A stretch of DNA of 36,801 nucleotides, taken from the NCBI GenBank assembly GCA_944391445.1, contig CALXTL010000020.1, positions 1-36,801 on the forward strand, read 5' to 3'. Every line of letters begins with the position of its first letter. Position 1 is the first letter of the stretch. Origin of the DNA: an uncultured Alphaproteobacteria bacterium (GTDB taxonomy: Bacteria; Pseudomonadota; Alphaproteobacteria; RF32; CAG-239). The notes beneath the pieces were generated by a model. The model did not search any database, had not been told where the DNA came from, and saw nothing but the letters and a program-made list of their open reading frames with translations. A program made the position numbers and the translations under genes. Positions 30,551-36,801 of the stretch are shown here, in pieces.

Positions 30551-30736
30551 ATGATATTTGATGAATTTGAAAATATAGGAACAAAACATCACGAGATTTA
30601 CGACACTAAAGATTGGGATGAACGGAAGATGCTCCATTTTATAAACTATAATGTAAATAAACGCACGGCAATGTTAGAAAAATATCTGCTTTTTGCTTGT
30701 GTTACTTTGCTTGTTATTCTTTTCAGAATATGGTAA
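30551..30736 (+). CDS. Small tail-anchored membrane protein
   Basis: A 61-residue protein from the ATG at 30551 with GGGGGGA about ten bases upstream. The first ~40 residues are polar and acidic (MIFDEFENIGTKHHEIYDTK), and the last ~20 are one hydrophobic helix (YLLFACVTLLVILFRIW). It lies 63 bases behind the TAC module and may be co-transcribed with it. No family recognised. A membrane-located exclusion or defence accessory is possible but not supported by motifs. Confidence 0.55.
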   Translation: MIFDEFENIGTKHHEIYDTKDWDERKMLHFINYNVNKRTAMLEKYLLFACVTLLVILFRIW

Positions 30737-30759
30737 ATTTTGTTTGACATTTTCCTGAT

Positions 30760-30849
30760 ATGCTTGTCGGATTAGCCAGCCATGCCTGCGCTCCCAATGC
30801 TACTTTAGAACAAAAAAAACTGGCTAAGATTATTGAAAAACAAACTTGA
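30760..30849 (+). pseudogene. Short ORF, possible gene remnant
   Basis: A 29-codon frame (MLVGLASHACAPNATLEQKK, then LAKIIEKQT) has coding-like composition but no ribosome-binding site. It looks like the end of a longer gene that has been lost. Evidence is weak and the parent family is unknown. Confidence 0.25.
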
Positions 30850-30876
30850 TATTTGGCAATTTAAATAAAAAAATCG

Positions 30877-30941
30877 CCCGCTATCCTACCTTCCTTGTCG
30901 GACTCTGCATACTCCGTACGGAGCTGCTTCGGTATAACGGG
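30877..30941. other. Imperfect hairpin element between TAC module and right operon
   Basis: CCCG-C-TAT (30877-30884) pairs with ATA-A-CGGG (30934-30941), and the perfect palindrome CTCCGTACGGAG (30912-30923) lies inside. It could be part of a small RNA ending at the terminator near 31016 or a dispersed palindromic element. The rest of 30850-31040 shows no gene. Confidence 0.45.
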
Positions 30942-30989
30942 CATTTCCATTATTATCATATACTGATATATACTATTTTCCAATTTCTT

Positions 30990-31016
30990 ACCACCGCCTT
31001 CGGGTGGTATTTTTTT
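30990..31016 (+). terminator. Intrinsic terminator behind TAC region
   Basis: ACCACC (30990-30995) pairs with GGTGGT (31003-31008) around GCCTTCG, followed by AT and six more T. It ends transcription from the repressor/TAC side before the right early promoter. Confidence 0.85.
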
Positions 31017-31040
31017 GCACAAAAATTTTTCCTGTTTTTC

Positions 31041-31055
31041 AAATGCTAAGCATTT
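31041..31055. promoter_or_regulatory. Palindrome upstream of right early promoter
   Basis: AAATGCTAAGCATTT is a perfect dyad around one central base, 39 bases before the -35. It contains TGCT/AGCA half-sites similar to, but arranged differently from, the repressor operators, so it may be an auxiliary site for the repressor or Cro-like protein. Confidence 0.4.
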
Positions 31056-31093
31056 ATTTTATCTTTTTGCTAAGAATAAAGCATTTTTTGCTA

Positions 31094-31121
31094 TTGACAA
31101 TTTTAGCAAATATGCTATTTA
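31094..31121 (+). promoter_or_regulatory. Right early promoter with operator O3
   Basis: TTGACA (31094-31099) and TATTTA (31116-31121), with an upstream TGC, are 16 bases apart. The operator TAGCAAATATGCTA (31104-31117) lies in the spacer. The arrangement CTATTGACA..TTxTAGCA-N4-TGCTAT is shared with the left early promoter, so both should be shut by the same repressor. Confidence 0.82.
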
Positions 31122-31154
31122 TTGCTATAACAAAACCAACAGGAGAATACCGCA

Positions 31155-31313
31155 ATGACATTTTTTCATAACTTTATTATGAGCTTTATTCTGGCACTCG
31201 GCCTGTTTATAACCGCCGGCAACTTTCACCTGGCCGCTTTGAGCCTGGACCGCTGCGAGCAGCATATTGCCACCATCAGCGCTGCCGCTGCTCATTTGCC
31301 TCCGGAGGCTTAA
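31155..31313 (+). CDS. Small membrane protein, first gene of right early operon
   Basis: A 52-residue ORF with AGGAG nine bases before ATG. One hydrophobic segment (about residues 8-24, IMSFILALGLFITAG) is followed by a helical tail with His/Cys/Ala (LSLDRCEQHIATISAAAAHL). It is the first gene behind the right early promoter and operator. Function unknown. Confidence 0.6.
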   Translation: MTFFHNFIMSFILALGLFITAGNFHLAALSLDRCEQHIATISAAAAHLPPEA

Positions 31314-31317
31314 AGCA

Positions 31318-31737
31318 ATGCCTTATTCATTTTCCGAACAAATCGAGTGCGTCAAAAGAGAAATCGGCATGCGCAAAACCGTTTATCCCCGCCTGGTTGC
31401 CAAAGGCAGCAAAACCCAAGGCCAGGCGACCAAAGAAATCGAGCTGATGCAGGCGGTCGAACAAACGCTTGTTCTGGCAAGCCGCTCTCACCTTGACAAA
31501 TCTTTCAACCGGCCGCAGCCGTGGCTTGACTGGAAGGCCTGGCCTGACAACAAACCGGAATCGGAGGGACTTTATCTGTTGTGTCTGCCCAACGCACATT
31601 TCATTAACAAACCGGGCTTTCCCAACCGTGTGCCGCCCTATTGTTACCAAATTGCCAACTGGGACTCCATAGCTTTTGACTGCGATCCTTTCACCAAACC
31701 GATTGCCTTCGCCGCCCTGCCCGAATTTAAGGAGTAA
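31318..31737 (+). CDS. Early phage protein with DUF551-like C-terminus
   Basis: A 139-residue protein from the ATG with GGAGG upstream. Residues 1-50 (MPYSFSEQIECVKREIGMRK, then YPRLVAKG..TQGQATKEIELMQAV) match a helical domain common in alphaproteobacterial phages (FxEQxxxVxREIxMRxxVYPRxV). Residues ~70-139 (WPDNKPESEGLYLLCLP, then IAFAALPEF) look like the W...EGxYLV...LPE layout of DUF551. The biochemical role of either part is unknown. Confidence 0.65.
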   Translation: MPYSFSEQIECVKREIGMRKTVYPRLVAKGSKTQGQATKEIELMQAVEQTLVLASRSHLDKSFNRPQPWLDWKAWPDNKPESEGLYLLCLPNAHFINKPGFPNRVPPYCYQIANWDSIAFDCDPFTKPIAFAALPEFKE

Positions 31738-31742
31738 CACCC

Positions 31743-32186
31743 ATGCAGCCGCAACTCAAAGATTTAGCCCTGTGGTACAAAGACTGGACCGGCTTCACTT
31801 TATCCGAGATGCAGTCCGACCTTCGTGCCGTTCTTTCCCGCCGTCAAAAGGCGCTGTACGACGGCCCGACCACGACAATCAAACGTTCCCTGGCTTTTGC
31901 CGAGATTATCAAAGCGGCCATCTGCCTGGAAACCGGCCAGGATTATGAAACATCCTTTTCCGATTATCAGCTGGCGCAATTCCGCCGCTATGCCGATCCC
32001 AAACGGCAGATGTACACTTGCCGCCACTGCGGAAACGAATACCCGGCCTTTGCGTTTGCGCCGGGCAGCAGATACTGCATTCGCTGCGCCGCAGAGATAA
32101 AGCAAATATCAGCCGCCGCGGCAGCCTATAAAAAAGCCGGCGGCTACATCAACCGCAAAGGCGCCATTATCTGCACAGGCATTTAA
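31743..32186 (+). CDS. Zinc-ribbon phage protein
   Basis: A 147-residue protein with a helical N-terminal part (residues 1-85) and a four-cysteine zinc ribbon (TCRHCGNEY at about 96-104 and YCIRCAAEI at about 115-123, CxxC-N15-CxxC). The C-terminus is Ala/Gly/Lys-rich. Such ribbons usually bind nucleic acid or protein; no enzyme motif is present. It is five bases behind the previous gene with AAGGAGTAA overlapping that stop, so it belongs to the same operon. Confidence 0.65.
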   Translation: MQPQLKDLALWYKDWTGFTLSEMQSDLRAVLSRRQKALYDGPTTTIKRSLAFAEIIKAAICLETGQDYETSFSDYQLAQFRRYADPKRQMYTCRHCGNEYPAFAFAPGSRYCIRCAAEIKQISAAAAAYKKAGGYINRKGAIICTGI

Positions 32187-32287
32187 CCTTTCCCCTGGCG
32201 GTTCGCAAAAAAATACCATAGTCACTCGCCGCTCCCCGGTTGTCAAAGTTGCGAATAAGACAACAGCTTTATTTACGGAGGTACCCG

Positions 32288-32542
32288 ATGAAAAACAAAC
32301 TGATTGATTTAAACAATCACTTATTTGCCCAACTTGAGCGCTTGAATGATGAAGAGCTTACCGGCGAAAAGCTGACTGAAGAAATAGAACGCGCCAAGGC
32401 TATAAGCCTGGTCGGCTCACAAATTATCTCTAACGCCTCGCTTGCTTATAAAGCGCAGGAATTTGCCCAAACCGGTGCCAAATTGCCTGAAATGATTAGC
32501 GTTGCTGAAAAGAAAGTTCCCAACTATGGCCAATTTAAGTAA
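32288..32542 (+). CDS. Small helical phage protein
   Basis: An 84-residue protein from the ATG with GGAGG at seven-base spacing (an upstream in-frame ATG lacks one). The pattern [47 protein letters not shown] is a recurrent small early phage family of unknown function, often found near nucleases or regulators. It follows a 100-base gap at 32187-32287 with no clear gene. Its end overlaps the HNH gene. Confidence 0.65.
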   Translation: MKNKLIDLNNHLFAQLERLNDEELTGEKLTEEIERAKAISLVGSQIISNASLAYKAQEFAQTGAKLPEMISVAEKKVPNYGQFK

Positions 32543-33143
32543 ATATAGCAAAGAGATGTCAGATTGGCTGAAAAAGCACGCTATCGGCCGGCCATATAAA
32601 GACATTGCCGCTGATTTCAACAAACTGTTCAATACTGATATCAGCCATAAAGCAATTATGCAAAAATGCCATAACCTTGGCTTATTTAACGGACTTACCG
32701 GCGGCCGTTTCACCAAAGGACATATTCCGGTAAACAAAGGCAAAAAAGTATCTGAATATACTTATAGAAAAATTAAAAAGACAATGTTTAAGCCTGGACA
32801 TACCCCAGCCAACCACCGCCCGGTTGGTTCAGAGCGCATCAGCACTAACGGATACACTTATATCAAGACAGCAGAACCAAACAAATGGATGGCCAAACAT
32901 GTTTTCGTCTGGGAACAACATTTTAACCAATTAAACAAAAACGAAGCCTTGGTTTTTCTTGATGGCAATCGTCAGAATTGCGCAATAACAAATCTTTGCA
33001 AAATAACCCGCAGCGAATTAGCGCGCCTTAACCAAAACCATTTGCTGACAGATATTCCTGAGTTAAACAAATCGGCCTTAAGAATCGCCAAACTTCTGGC
33101 CCAAATCGGAGAAAGAAAAAATGGCAATCACCGAACTAAATAA
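32526..33143 (+). CDS. HNH endonuclease-family protein
   Basis: A 205-residue protein. Residues ~1-60 are a helical DNA-binding-like region ([28 protein letters not shown]), and residues ~95-180 are an HNH core: [45 protein letters not shown], where KHVFVWE..H and the D-G-N/N pattern provide the catalytic His and Asn. Proteins of this layout are free-standing phage endonucleases. The ATG overlaps the upstream gene end. It may help recombination or mobility. Confidence 0.8.
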   Translation: MANLSKYSKEMSDWLKKHAIGRPYKDIAADFNKLFNTDISHKAIMQKCHNLGLFNGLTGGRFTKGHIPVNKGKKVSEYTYRKIKKTMFKPGHTPANHRPVGSERISTNGYTYIKTAEPNKWMAKHVFVWEQHFNQLNKNEALVFLDGNRQNCAITNLCKITRSELARLNQNHLLTDIPELNKSALRIAKLLAQIGERKNGNHRTK

Positions 33144-33417
33144 GCTGGTACGCAGCCTAAACAAATTCAATAACAGCAGCTGCCGAATACGCGTCCCCAA
33201 AGGAAAACCCGTTATTGATATCGAAACCTTGCAAATTTGGCCAAGCCTGACCGCCTGCGCCGCCCAGTTGCAAACTTCCCCATCTTTTGTCTTTGAGGCA
33301 ATACTCGAAAAAAATAAATGTAAAGGAAGATTATTAGAATATTTTGACGACTGGGTTGTTTGGTCAAATAAAGATAAAGAAAAACACACCAAGAAAAATA
33401 ATATTTATTTTTATTAA
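33121..33417 (+). CDS. Hypothetical protein of right early operon
   Basis: A 98-residue basic protein overlapping the HNH gene end, with GGAG eight bases before ATG. It reads [20 protein letters not shown], then CRIRVPKGKPVIDIETLQIW and FVFEAILEKNKCKGRLLEYF, ending in a Lys/Asn/Tyr-rich tail. The central P-S-L-T-A-C-A-A-Q-L-x-T-S part looks HTH-like, so it could bind DNA, but no family is assigned. Confidence 0.55.
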   Translation: MAITELNKLVRSLNKFNNSSCRIRVPKGKPVIDIETLQIWPSLTACAAQLQTSPSFVFEAILEKNKCKGRLLEYFDDWVVWSNKDKEKHTKKNNIYFY

Positions 33418-33439
33418 CAGAAGTAAAGGAACAAAAAAT

Positions 33440-33673
33440 ATGACTGATTTATCCGAACTCAAGCAAAACTTTGAACAAAACTGGCCGGAAATCATCGCCC
33501 GCGAGGAAGTCCCCAAATACACCGGCGGACTGTATTCCGCCAACACCATGGCCGCTTACGACACCCTGGGCAAAGGCGTCAAAAACCGCCTCAAAGTCGG
33601 CCGCAAAATCGCCTATGCCAAAGCCGATTTGATTGACTTTGTGATCCAAGGCCTTGAACCGGTTAAAAGTTAA
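33440..33673 (+). CDS. AlpA/excisionase-like HTH protein
   Basis: A 77-residue protein from the ATG with AAAGGA upstream. The segment YTGGLYSANTMAAYDTLGKG, then KNRLKVGRKIAYAKADLIDF, is the winged-HTH pattern of AlpA/excisionase-type proteins (YTGG..S..T...D..GKGP...KVGRK.AY...DL..F). Encoded in the operon leading toward the integrase, it is the best candidate for the directionality factor, but it could also be a transcription regulator. Confidence 0.75.
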   Translation: MTDLSELKQNFEQNWPEIIAREEVPKYTGGLYSANTMAAYDTLGKGVKNRLKVGRKIAYAKADLIDFVIQGLEPVKS

Positions 33674-33706
33674 ATCTCGAAAAATCTTAATAAAGGAACC
33701 AAAAAT

Positions 33707-33976
33707 ATGCCACAACCAGATTATGAAAATGATTTAGCTTTTGAACCCCGTATGACTTTTAAGGATTTGTGTACTTGGGTAAGACAGCAAGATTATCCTC
33801 AGGTAACTGTTGAGGACGATATCAAAGATTGCGCAAGCATATACATCGGCAGCGATGAATACAACTCCATAGAGTTTGATATAAGCGGAATCATTGCGCT
33901 TAACGGAGATCTCATAACCGCCGGCCGCTCTCCGGAACAAATGCAAACAATCATTAAAGTGTTATTTGAGGATTGA
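33707..33976 (+). CDS. Hypothetical acidic protein
   Basis: An 89-residue acidic protein with AAAGGA nine bases before ATG. It reads MPQPDYENDLAFEPRMTFKD, then CASIYIGSDEYNSIEFDISG and a helix EQMQTIIKVLFED. No motif or family recognised. It lies 33 bases behind the excisionase-like gene and is followed after three bases by the next gene, so it belongs to the same operon. Confidence 0.55.
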   Translation: MPQPDYENDLAFEPRMTFKDLCTWVRQQDYPQVTVEDDIKDCASIYIGSDEYNSIEFDISGIIALNGDLITAGRSPEQMQTIIKVLFED

Positions 33977-33979
33977 GCG

Positions 33980-34195
33980 ATGACGATTGACGAATTTATG
34001 ACAGATATAGCGCCTAAAATGCGCCCGGGATGGGTGGCTATGGAAGATGGCGGCCGATGGTGTTGGTTCGCATCTAAACCAACAATGGTTGGCTGTATTT
34101 GGATGAGTTTAGATCTTAGCTTTTCTCATTTAAGCAGTTTTGACATCGCCCCCGTTGAAGACTGGACACAATCTTTAAGAAAGGTAGGCAAATGA
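33980..34195 (+). CDS. Hypothetical Trp-rich small protein
   Basis: A 71-residue protein with GAGGA eight bases before ATG. It has several Trp residues (GWVAMEDGGRWCWFASKPTM, then IWMSLDLSF and VEDWTQSL). This resembles small phage DUF-type proteins with a Trp-rich beta core, but I do not recognise a specific family. Its stop overlaps the next start. Confidence 0.55.
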   Translation: MTIDEFMTDIAPKMRPGWVAMEDGGRWCWFASKPTMVGCIWMSLDLSFSHLSSFDIAPVEDWTQSLRKVGK

Positions 34196-34593
34196 TGTCA
34201 TATTTAGGGATGTATTTTTTCACAAAATTAGATGATTTACAGTATTTTTTGGGTTGCGCAGGATCTATCACATTATTCCTCGTTGCGGCTTCATATATTA
34301 TACTTATTGTGGTAGTTGCCGGTATAACAGATGATATGCAAGATTTACCTGCGACATATAAAAAATTAGTCAAAAAATCACATCTGAACACAATCTTGGT
34401 AATTTCAATATTGTTTATCATCCTAAAGGTCCTTTTGCCCACAACCAAGCAAGCGGCATTTATCTATATCGCACCTCAAATAATTGAGAATGGCGAGGTT
34501 AAAGATACTGTGAAAAACATACCTGAGCTCACCAAACTCGGGACAGAATATCTTAAAGAATTGTTAAAAGAAAAAATTGAAAGGCAAAACTAA
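34192..34593 (+). CDS. Two-TM phage membrane protein
   Basis: A 133-residue protein with hydrophobic segments at about residues 20-42 (CAGSITLFLVAASYIILIVV) and 66-82 (NTILVISILFIILKVLL), then PTTKQAAFIYIAPQIIENGE and a Leu/Lys helix. The LPTTKQAAxIYxxPxIxxN motif after the second segment recurs in small phage membrane proteins of unknown function. The start overlaps the previous stop. Confidence 0.65.
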   Translation: MMSYLGMYFFTKLDDLQYFLGCAGSITLFLVAASYIILIVVVAGITDDMQDLPATYKKLVKKSHLNTILVISILFIILKVLLPTTKQAAFIYIAPQIIENGEVKDTVKNIPELTKLGTEYLKELLKEKIERQN

Positions 34594-34640
34594 TGGCTAC
34601 CCCGTCTGCAAAGATGAAGTAACTTTTTATGAGGGTAAGA

Positions 34641-34850
34641 ATGATGACGTTACAAATAAGTAGGGACTTGGGACATTTTACAGGCGGGTTGCTTGGTAAA
34701 TGTATGATTTATCAACTGGGGTTTAATGATGCATTTATGGTTGATAATGAATTTTCGGTTCTTGTTTCCAAAGACCACGCAAGCGTTAAGCAACGAGGGG
34801 AAAAGCGTCTTACGAAATCTATTTTAAGTGAAATCGCAACTGAGAACTGA
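34641..34850 (+). CDS. Uncertain small ORF
   Basis: A frame of 69 residues (MMTLQISRDLGHFTGGLLGK, then DAFMVDNEFSVLVSKDHASV and a Lys/Arg-rich end) with GAGGGTAAG before ATG. Composition is only moderately coding-like. The stretch 34594-34909 otherwise holds only short frames, one of which (ending FYEGKNDDVTNK) could be a remnant. Confidence 0.35.
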   Translation: MMTLQISRDLGHFTGGLLGKCMIYQLGFNDAFMVDNEFSVLVSKDHASVKQRGEKRLTKSILSEIATEN

Positions 34851-34909
34851 TTTTGAAATAAAAAAGGATGGTTCTTGTTTTTATATTTTTGACAAAGGAT
34901 ACAAAGACG

Positions 34910-35137
34910 ATGAGTAAAGTGCCACAGCGGGACGAGATTTGGAAGCATAAAAAAGACGGATATTTAGCACGAATTACTGCTATTGTCGGGGATGCTGTAT
35001 TTTATTTTAGTAATGAAAACGGGTGCAACAATGTCAGAGAAATGGAAGTTGTCAGTTGGCATACATACTTTCAAGAAAATTTCGTTTTCATAGGCAATGG
35101 TAAACCGCTTAATATTTTATTTGAGATGGCAGATTAA
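34910..35137 (+). CDS. Small beta-rich phage protein, possible SH3-like
   Basis: A 75-residue protein from the ATG at 34910 (MSKVPQRDEIWKHKKDGYLA, then RITAIVGDAVFYFSNENGCN and FQENFVFIG). The G-D/E-I-W-x-x-K-x-G-x-x-A-x-I-x-x-I pattern is that of small SH3-like phage proteins. AAAGGA lies about eleven bases upstream. An earlier in-frame start has no ribosome-binding site. Function unknown. Confidence 0.55.
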   Translation: MSKVPQRDEIWKHKKDGYLARITAIVGDAVFYFSNENGCNNVREMEVVSWHTYFQENFVFIGNGKPLNILFEMAD

Positions 35138-35141
35138 CAAC

Positions 35142-35304
35142 ACCGGGGTGCTGCCGAGTAATCAATAAGGCAGGACACTTGAGGGGATTTTGTAACTAAA
35201 CCTCAATGACGGATGCGTACGCCCCGGTTACCAGATGCCGCCGAATATGCCGAATAAGGCGGAGGTTGCTGAAGGACTTCTGTGGTTGTCTGGGGCATTT
35301 TTTT
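35142..35304 (+). ncRNA. Riboswitch-like structured leader with alternative terminator
   Basis: P1 pairs ACCGGGGTG (35142-35150) with CGCCCCGGT (35220-35228). It encloses P2 CTGCC/GGCAG (35151-35155, 35169-35173) and P3 TTGAGG/CCTCAA (35179-35184, 35201-35206), a three-way junction. The P1 strand GCCCC (35221-35225) can instead pair with GGGGC (35292-35296), directly before seven T. The next gene's AAAGGA follows at once. No known riboswitch class is recognised. Confidence 0.5.
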
Positions 35305-35319
35305 GAAAGGATTGAAAAG

Positions 35320-35508
35320 ATGGAAAAAGAAAAACACAAATTTAGAGTTGATTTAGGTGCAACGGCAGATGTTTACGCCGTAGCCTATGTAGAAGCCGCT
35401 GATGAGGACGAGGCAAAAAATCTGGCCGTAAACAATACCGAGGCTTGGGTTGTTGACCTCGTCGACCAAAACAGCATTGAAGTCTTTAATGTAACCTGTA
35501 TGAGATAA
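35320..35508 (+). CDS. Small acidic phage protein behind structured leader
   Basis: A 62-residue protein from the ATG with AAAGGA nine bases upstream. It reads MEKEKHKFRVDLGATADVYA, then VAYVEAADEDEAKNLAVNN, and a beta end (WVVDLVDQNSIEVFNV). The layout (two strands, helix EDEAKNLA, strands) resembles small phage ferredoxin-like DUFs. It is directly controlled by the leader RNA if that acts as a switch. Function unknown. Confidence 0.6.
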   Translation: MEKEKHKFRVDLGATADVYAVAYVEAADEDEAKNLAVNNTEAWVVDLVDQNSIEVFNVTCMR

Positions 35509-35512
35509 AGCA

Positions 35513-35632
35513 ATGACTAAAACACCTGAAGAATTGACAGCAGAGTGGAAAGCGGGAAAACTCCCTGCTGATGATCAGACATTCAGTGCAGCGATTGCCG
35601 CTTTAAACTTATTCGGCGCAAGGTGTGCATAA
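35513..35632 (+). pseudogene. Probable truncated phage gene overlapping integrase 3' end
   Basis: A 39-codon frame starts MTKTPEELTAEWKAGKLPAD, a start found in longer phage proteins, and then runs antiparallel into the last 58 bases of the integrase gene. The homology-like part stops near the integrase end, which suggests that recombination replaced the rest of the gene with the integrase segment. It may also be a real short protein. Confidence 0.45.
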
Positions 35633-36759
35633 CGCATTGTCATCTCAATCGTGTCATGCCCCATCAGCTCTTTGACCGTATACAAATCAACCCCCGCCAT
35701 CACCAGCCAACTGGCATATGTGTGCCGGCAGGTATGAAACACCACCTTTTCCCGCGGATCATCAATATTCTGATTAAAAAGCCTGTCGACAATCCGATAA
35801 TACTGGTCGGATATTTCGGTCAGCGGCTCGCCGTTTTTTTGCCGAAAAATATAATCTTGCGGCTTCAAGCGCAATTCCTCAATCCGCCGCGCAAACATAT
35901 TCCTGACAACATCCGGCATCGGGACGCGTCTGTTTTTAGAGTTTTTCGGATCTTTAATTGATATGAAATTAGTACCGAAATCAATATCATAGACTTTAAG
36001 CTGGCGAATTTCCCCGGCGCGAAAACCGCAATAAACCGAGGCCAAAACCATTTCATAGAGTTGGCTGAGCTTATTCTTTTTATAATAATCGGCGCCGAAA
36101 TCTTTTTTCTGACAAGAAATTTTTTTTAACTCTTTAAGCAAAATGTCGCTTTCTTCTTTGGTAAAAAAGCGGATTCGGCGGTTGTCATATTTCGGCCGCT
36201 TCACCGATGTTAGCGGATTCTTCCCGTCATAGATATTTTCCTGCCGTGCCATATTAAACATATGGCTGAGATGCGCCAAAACCCTTTCGGCCGTGGCCGG
36301 TTGACGGCCGGCATCAAGAACGCTTCTTTTGACTTTTTCGATATCCGCCGGCGTGATATCCCCAAGTCGCTTATCCCCGATAAACGGTTTCGCCCATTTT
36401 TGATAACTGTTCGCTTTGCCGTCGTTCTTTTTAATATAAACCGGATTATATATATTGCAAAAAAACTCATCAAAAGTCATATTTTGAGACTTTTTTCGTT
36501 CCTCAAAGCTGGTATTCCGATATTTTTCGGCCAAAGACGTATAGCCTTCGCCTTTTTTAATATGCTCGCGAATGGTCTCAATTTCGGCGGCGGCTTTGGT
36601 TTCCGTAAACCCTTCCGATTCCCAGCCGAAACCCTCTTCCCGCTGGCGGCCGTTAACAGTATAGCGCAAATAGAAATACCGGTCTTTGCGCACGCCGTTT
36701 TTCCGCGTCGGATGTTCGCGGTAATATACGCCCTTATGCTTACCCTTAATCCTGTCCAT
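35575..36759 (-). CDS. int: Tyrosine-recombinase phage integrase
   Basis: A 394-residue integrase. Residues ~8-70 are an arm-binding AP2-like domain (GVYYREHPTRKNGVRKDRYF). Residues ~95-185 are the core-binding SAM-like domain. Residues ~195-394 are catalytic, with Arg247 (YCGFRAGEI), His342 and Arg345 (HTCRHTYAS), His368 (LMGHDT) and Tyr377 (MTMRYAHLAP). It is complete. It reads leftward against the right early operon, so the two collide at its 3' end. AGGGG before ATG lies inside a tandem repeat. Confidence 0.95.
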   Translation of the reverse strand: MDRIKGKHKGVYYREHPTRKNGVRKDRYFYLRYTVNGRQREEGFGWESEGFTETKAAAEIETIREHIKKGEGYTSLAEKYRNTSFEERKKSQNMTFDEFFCNIYNPVYIKKNDGKANSYQKWAKPFIGDKRLGDITPADIEKVKRSVLDAGRQPATAERVLAHLSHMFNMARQENIYDGKNPLTSVKRPKYDNRRIRFFTKEESDILLKELKKISCQKKDFGADYYKKNKLSQLYEMVLASVYCGFRAGEIRQLKVYDIDFGTNFISIKDPKNSKNRRVPMPDVVRNMFARRIEELRLKPQDYIFRQKNGEPLTEISDQYYRIVDRLFNQNIDDPREKVVFHTCRHTYASWLVMAGVDLYTVKELMGHDTIEMTMRYAHLAPNKFKAAIAALNV

Positions 36760-36781
36760 TTTACCCCTAATTTACCCCTAA
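36760..36781. repeat. Tandem 11-bp repeat at integrase start
   Basis: TTTACCCCTAA occurs twice in direct tandem (36760-36770, 36771-36781), directly upstream of the integrase ATG. One copy provides the ribosome-binding site. Repeats at such places can be integrase or excisionase arm sites that also regulate int. The attachment site itself is not identifiable here. Confidence 0.5.
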
Positions 36782-36801
36782 TTTTTGATATAAATTAATA
36801 A

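Noticed and set aside
35142..35228. TPP, purine, c-di-GMP or hammerhead class for the leader RNA
   Set aside because: The start CCGGGGTGC recalls TPP riboswitches, but CUGAGA and the other core signatures are absent; no other class core was found by eye.
1..36801. Window as a complete circular phage genome
   Set aside because: Joining the last base to base 1 would continue the endolysin frame for only one or two codons before a stop, and no terminal repeat is visible.

Overview
This window is most of a temperate podovirus-type phage (probably a prophage) of an alphaproteobacterium. The host inference rests on a GapR/DUF2312-type gene, a small divergent repressor-like gene and an early-operon protein of types common in alphaproteobacteria, and a DUF6456-like gene. 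Base composition is moderately AT-rich. The short-tail assignment rests on a T7-like portal, tail-tube adaptor (gp11-like), nozzle (gp12-like), internal virion proteins and a tail fibre with a T7 gp17-like N-terminus. No tRNA, rRNA, CRISPR array or insertion sequence was seen. The window starts inside the endolysin gene and stops 42 bases upstream of the integrase start, so neither end of the element is visible.

Layout. From 28.45 kb down to 1, everything reads leftward. The early-left operon (28.45-24.0 kb) holds a Cro-like protein, small proteins, a MazG/DUF550-like protein, a GapR-like protein, a cytosine-5 DNA methyltransferase, a double-HTH regulator, a 372-aa basic protein interrupted by palindromic repeats, and a DUF6456-like protein. 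A C4-type antisense RNA and a BRO-domain antirepressor follow (24.0-23.2 kb). The late region runs: small and large terminase, two small related proteins, portal, Bbp19-like protein, scaffold, major capsid, decoration-like protein, adaptor, nozzle, three internal virion proteins including a 1812-aa one with an HETAH motif, two membrane proteins, tail fibre, three paralogous glycine-rich adhesins with an assembly protein, and a lysis cassette.

From 28.58 kb rightward are a LexA/CI-type self-cleaving repressor, a three-gene toxin-antitoxin-SecB-like chaperone (TAC) module, and a rightward early operon of small genes including a zinc-ribbon protein, an HNH endonuclease and an AlpA/excisionase-like HTH. 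The tyrosine integrase reads back leftward at the right end.

Regulation. Three copies of a TAGCA-N4-TGCTA operator sit in the left early promoter, at the repressor gene's own promoter and in the right early promoter, giving a simple immunity circuit. Two late units, one before terminase and one before the tail fibre, share a TTGACA promoter with a GGGGTGACCCC palindrome in its spacer, a related leader hairpin and an intrinsic terminator. This looks like a processive antitermination switch. The two distal adhesin genes carry near-identical leaders in which a short ORF runs into a poly-G tract and the adhesin ribosome-binding site can be folded away. Only one of the three frames after the tract reaches the adhesin start, which suggests phase-variable translational coupling. 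A riboswitch-like leader lies at 35.14-35.30 kb. All RNA structures were read by eye.
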